From Acanthaster planci (lineage: Eukaryota; Echinodermata; Asteroidea; Valvatida; Acanthasteridae), in contig NW_019091415.1 in the NCBI RefSeq assembly GCF_001949145.1, forward strand, positions 985,415 through 1,049,414: DNA of 64,000 bases, in the 5' to 3' direction. How positions within the stretch are numbered: position 1 is the stretch's first letter; each line of letters begins with the position of its first letter. Positions 62,401 to 64,000 of the stretch are shown here, one piece after another. The notes beneath the pieces are model-generated. The model was given only the letters and a program-made list of their open reading frames with translations. It did no database searches and was not told where the DNA came from. The translations under genes and the position numbers were made by a program.

Positions 62401-62493
62401 CAATATGTGACAATTCCATTTGCAAGAGGCTTATCAGATATGCATGTAATCAATGGATATTGATCACCTGATCCAACCTCATCAGGGTCCCTC
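41338..62493 (-). CDS. Unrecognised Ser/Pro-rich protein, possible transcriptional regulator, 3' eleven exons
   Basis: Minus-strand exons 62493-62366, 56725-56654, 52511-52425, 51501-51217, 50554-50348, 49744-49587, 49196-49004, 45199-45009, 44227-44059, 42039-41992 and 41417-41338 join in phase and encode 538 residues to a TGA; the N-terminus lies beyond the window. In order: YCGIVDGIHHYGE; an acidic Ser stretch (SDSGDSMSVKSGSEPDW); a basic patch ITKRIKRNSS followed by SADDDVDSVGED; VLKVEPKIEED (sumoylation-like); APLSDFVQLVCHQ; MLPPPPPPPMARPV; a nine-Ser run; TPRSTPRSTPIPRWTTP; then LDENADYTMLSG and the end ERFLPVNL...TPTVSK. There are no membrane segments and no catalytic domain. A nuclear regulator is an inference from composition; I do not recognise the family. 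Confidence 0.75.
41992..42039 (-). CDS. Unknown gene, 48-nt exon
   Basis: Acceptor ttaccag and donor GGTG|gtaggt. Encodes LIAAATSEEAFLSCG; phase 1-1. It joins the upstream exon as MLSGLIAAA and the downstream one as SCGERFLP, both of which look natural. Confidence 0.68.
43946..44058 (-). CDS. Possible alternative C-terminus by intron read-through
   Basis: If the donor at 44058 is ignored, the frame continues KLASISVFTLNSVDN..., ending SESLPT at a stop at 43946. This gives 37 or so extra residues in place of the 41 encoded by the two distal exons. It may be chance; no support beyond an open frame. Confidence 0.25.
44059..44227 (-). CDS. Unknown gene, 169-nt exon with TPRST repeats
   Basis: Acceptor attttag. 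Encodes YPSISPINISPTTIGFLTSP, ATPRSTPRSTPIPRWTTP, LISLDENADYTMLSG, proline-directed kinase-like sites. Donor TCTG|gtaaac is moderate; if not used, the frame runs on to a stop at 43946. Confidence 0.78.
44897..44925 (-). repeat. 13-bp stem, 3-nt loop hairpin in intron
   Basis: TATCAGCCATGTT, loop TCC, then the exact complement AACATGGCTGATA. It lies about 84-112 nt downstream of the donor that follows the Ser-run exon, in the transcribed orientation. Confidence 0.85.
45009..45199 (-). CDS. Unknown gene, 191-nt exon with serine run
   Basis: Acceptor gccgcag and donor CAG|gtgtgt. Encodes a nine-Ser tract, TAASSSCPTTPPVSRSIM, TSPFTVLGTSRPDNG and HAHQQQ. Phase 1-0. The complementary strand reads as an acidic run, which is only the shadow of the Ser codons. 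Confidence 0.75.
45200..49003. other. 3.8 kb intron of the unknown gene
   Basis: AT-rich intron with the 60-bp TTAA foldback and scattered ACATGT runs. I found no exon or RNA gene in it. Confidence 0.45.
45900..45959. mobile_element. 60-bp TTAA-bounded foldback
   Basis: TTAACCCTAA at the left is mirrored by TTAGGGTTTAA at the right, with inner CTCCTCA/TGAGGAG pairing. It looks like a minimal derivative of the TTAACCCTAACC-type element at 2909-3132. Confidence 0.5.
49004..49196 (-). CDS. Unknown gene, 193-nt exon with proline run
   Basis: Acceptor aaaccag and donor CAAG|gtgagt. Encodes VKNGAVSNTSSPTKIAGF, IPTAMLPPPPPPPMARPV and a Ser/Thr-rich end. Phase 0-1. Confidence 0.8.
49587..49744 (-). 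CDS. Unknown gene, 158-nt exon
   Basis: Acceptor aagtag and donor CAG|gtaaat. Encodes QIQGTMASFTGPTLAQ, LHSQHPDTAPLSDFVQLVCH and QDNYQQQ. The hydrophobic LSDFVQLVC stretch is unusual in this polar protein and may be a short interaction motif. Confidence 0.78.
50348..50554 (-). CDS. Unknown gene, 207-nt exon with VEPK site
   Basis: Acceptor tttgcag and donor AAGG|gtgaga. Encodes SPVVPSSLSHVSHKPKISEG, SSPATRRVLKVEPKIEEDGG and LHQGLAQVTQATEYKG; phase 1-1. VEPKIEED resembles a sumoylation consensus. Confidence 0.8.
51217..51501 (-). CDS. Unknown gene, 285-nt exon with basic patch
   Basis: Acceptor caaacag and donor CCTG|gtacgt. Encodes GSICDGASCTLPLSDLESP, TRRHIQPNHPITKRIKRNSS (NLS-like), SADDDVDSVGEDTENLNFYG and SLSSQSGSWHSDIDP; phase 1-1. 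Codon use and open length make this the best-supported exon of the gene. Confidence 0.82.
52425..52511 (-). CDS. Unknown gene, 87-nt cassette exon
   Basis: Acceptor tttcag and donor CAAG|gtgagt. Encodes TIVTTQEEPNSFATSGVF, then SSNELRRLTQ; phase 1-1. Confidence 0.72.
56654..56725 (-). CDS. Unknown gene, 72-nt cassette exon
   Basis: Acceptor tttacag and donor CCAT|gtaagt. Encodes RALSDSGDSMSVKSGSEPDW, then QNP; phase 1-1, so skipping would keep the frame. Acidic and Ser-rich. Confidence 0.7.
58370..59614. mobile_element. Candidate 1.2 kb inverted-repeat DNA element
   Basis: The left end CAGTGTTCTCCACGG is mirrored at the right end by CCGTGGAGGACACTG with one mismatch. Diverged homology continues inward (TTTTGGCAGGGCGG versus the complement of GGGCGGCCCAAAATTTT). 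The interior is CpG-richer than its surroundings. CAGTG ends suggest a hAT-like origin, but no matching target duplication is seen. Confidence 0.5.
60061..60415. repeat. ACATGT-rich tandem segment
   Basis: TGTACATGTACATGTACAT runs occur near 60080-60105. A roughly 40-bp unit of TACATGTACATG, GTATGTATGAACAC type is repeated twice (60326-60361, 60366-60397). Confidence 0.8.
61790..62010 (+). repeat. tRNA-derived SINE
   Basis: GTTTGTCACTCCCAACTGC, then GGTTTAAATCC (B-box-like), then a body ending CCAGGAGTAAATAGGTACCTGG. The last block resembles the CCCAGGTGTATAAATGGGTACCTGG-like end I recall from marine invertebrate SINEs. Diverged but in the right order. Confidence 0.55.
62366..62493 (-). CDS. 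Unknown gene, first visible exon
   Basis: Acceptor gttgcag and donor GAAA|gtaagt bound 128 nt. Only one frame is open: RDPDEVGSGDQYPLITC, ISDKPLANGIVTYCGIVDG, IHHYGE. Enters in phase 2, leaves in phase 1. It joins the next exon as GEKRALSD. Confidence 0.65.
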
Positions 62494-64000
62494 CTGCAAC
62501 TTATGAACAACAGGAGGGGGGTCACTGACCCTCTGACCTTGATGGCATACATCAGGCATATCAGGCCCTTGCTGCTCAGTGTTTAGACATTGCACAATTT
62601 GTCAAGACTAATTTAACCCACACTCTGCTGACAGATGAGAGAGCTGGACCCTTCCCAGTTTCTCCTGAAACAGGAAGTGGCCATTTGGGGCCTAATCTAA
62701 TCACATGTGCACGTGTACCCACTCACAACAGGGATACACTTGAACACCCACACATTCTCTGGTAAGCTTTTAAAGGTAGTACTGGGTCCCTCTGTCTTCA
62801 GTGTACACAAGTAAACTACATGTAGTACTGTAAACAATTGTACCAAAACACAAAAACAATGGATGAGTGAACTCTGGACAAATCCAAGGCCATTTGCATG
62901 TAAAAGACTGCGTTTTGATGCATATCCTCTCATTAGTGTTACATGCAGTCCTGAACCCCATGCAATGTGTTTTAATGCAATGCTTGTGAATGCTTCTTAT
63001 TCATTAAATCCCATTTCACTATCTGTTGTGCTATTTAACAGGTATTTTAAGTGCCTCTTCAATTTTCATGCTACTGATGCCAATATACATATTTACATGT
63101 ATAAGCAGAGTGTAACTATGGCAGAAATGTGTTGAAGTTATAATTGCACCAAAATTTTCCAGAGTTTTGGCTATTTTGTTGTCATCAATTTCATTTAATT
63201 GGGAAATCCAATCATGACAGTAGGCCAGTGAGCAAAGTTTTCAAACAAATCTTTTCAAAGGTCAAATTTTGAGTTCACCTTTTGAACAAAACCCTCAAAT
63301 AAACAGTATCTTCCTAAAATGTCCTCCCAGCAACAGCGCCCCCTTTGTCTGGAAAAGTAAGGAAAATTGTAAACATTTTCAAAAAGTTCATTCTTAAATG
63401 GGAGTAACCAAACTGGGGTGTGAGATAGTTTTCTTCTATGTTTAAGAGAAGTTAAAGTTGCACACAAAAATGTTTGAAAGTAAAATTCACATTATGGACC
63501 CATATATTTATTTACCTTTTTTATACTGCCATTTCAACAAGGTTTTTGCACACTGACATTAGGGGCAAACAGCATGGTACAGTTTTTTTGGCAATTCCTA
63601 TCAACTTTGTTCAGCTCTTACTGGGTCAATAATGACTTTGCTTGGTACATGTATATGTACATGTAAGTGTTAATTTTTTTTTACATATACAGATGTATTC
63701 TGCACTTTCTCTACTATGGGGTCATCCAGAGTCTGGGCCAGTAAATTCTATTTTTATTTGTAGCTGAAGTCAAGGGATTCTGTTTTCTTAATTACTGCCT
63801 TCATATCAGTGGTGAATTAAGGGCTGTGGGGAGAGTCACTTAATGAAGGAAATGGTGCTTTGGTACCAACAGAAATCTTGTTTTCCCCCCAACTTTCAAA
63901 GAGTATGACATCAGGAAGACAACATAAATGTACATGTACAGTATTTGGGAAGTTAGGATGGAACAGTTTTTCTTTTTTTGCCTTTCACCTCTGCAGCCCA
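62494..64000. other. Right window edge, upstream of first visible exon of the unknown gene
   Basis: Presumably intron sequence. I could not pick out another exon with family support; a minus frame at 63255-63467 is open but featureless. Confidence 0.35.

Overview
This is animal nuclear DNA. Three spliced genes with GT-AG introns are spread over 64 kb, between long, AT-rich, repeat-laden introns and spacers, and most lone open frames are noise. The palindromic hexamer ACATGT (as TACATGTACATGTA runs) is strikingly over-represented, and relics of TTAA-flanked inverted-repeat elements, tRNA-derived SINEs and non-LTR retrotransposons are common. From memory this texture fits a marine deuterostome invertebrate (echinoderm, hemichordate or amphioxus), perhaps an echinoderm, but the window alone does not prove the species.

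Left end, minus strand: the first five coding exons of PRKCSH (glucosidase II beta subunit, an ER glycoprotein-folding factor) run from an ATG at 7227 down to 408; the remainder lies beyond base 1. Its 4.3 kb first intron carries three inverted-repeat elements and a SINE-like unit. A 4.8 kb spacer (7228-12041) follows, holding a degenerate non-LTR retrotransposon tail on each strand and a foldback region with four perfect 32-bp repeats.

Centre, plus strand: a complete SASS6 (SAS-6, the centriole cartwheel protein) can be assembled from 17 exons between 12042 and 30805. All splice phases agree and give 617 residues: globular head, long coiled coil, Pro/Ser/Thr-rich tail. Its introns contain several transposon-like inverted-repeat elements. 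A 273-bp array of 21 perfect-length 13-bp repeats ends 24 bp before the acceptor of exon 16.

Right half, minus strand, convergent with SASS6: eleven phase-consistent exons between 62493 and 41338 encode the last 538 residues of a Ser/Pro/Thr-rich protein that I do not recognise. It has a basic KRIKR patch, a sumoylation-like VEPK site, a proline run, a serine run and a conserved-looking C-terminus, and could be a transcriptional regulator. Four successive exons are phase 1-1 cassettes, and two different C-terminal endings are possible. Its 5' end is outside the window. The three genes have unrelated roles and show no operon-like logic; SASS6 is head-to-head with PRKCSH and tail-to-tail with the unknown gene.
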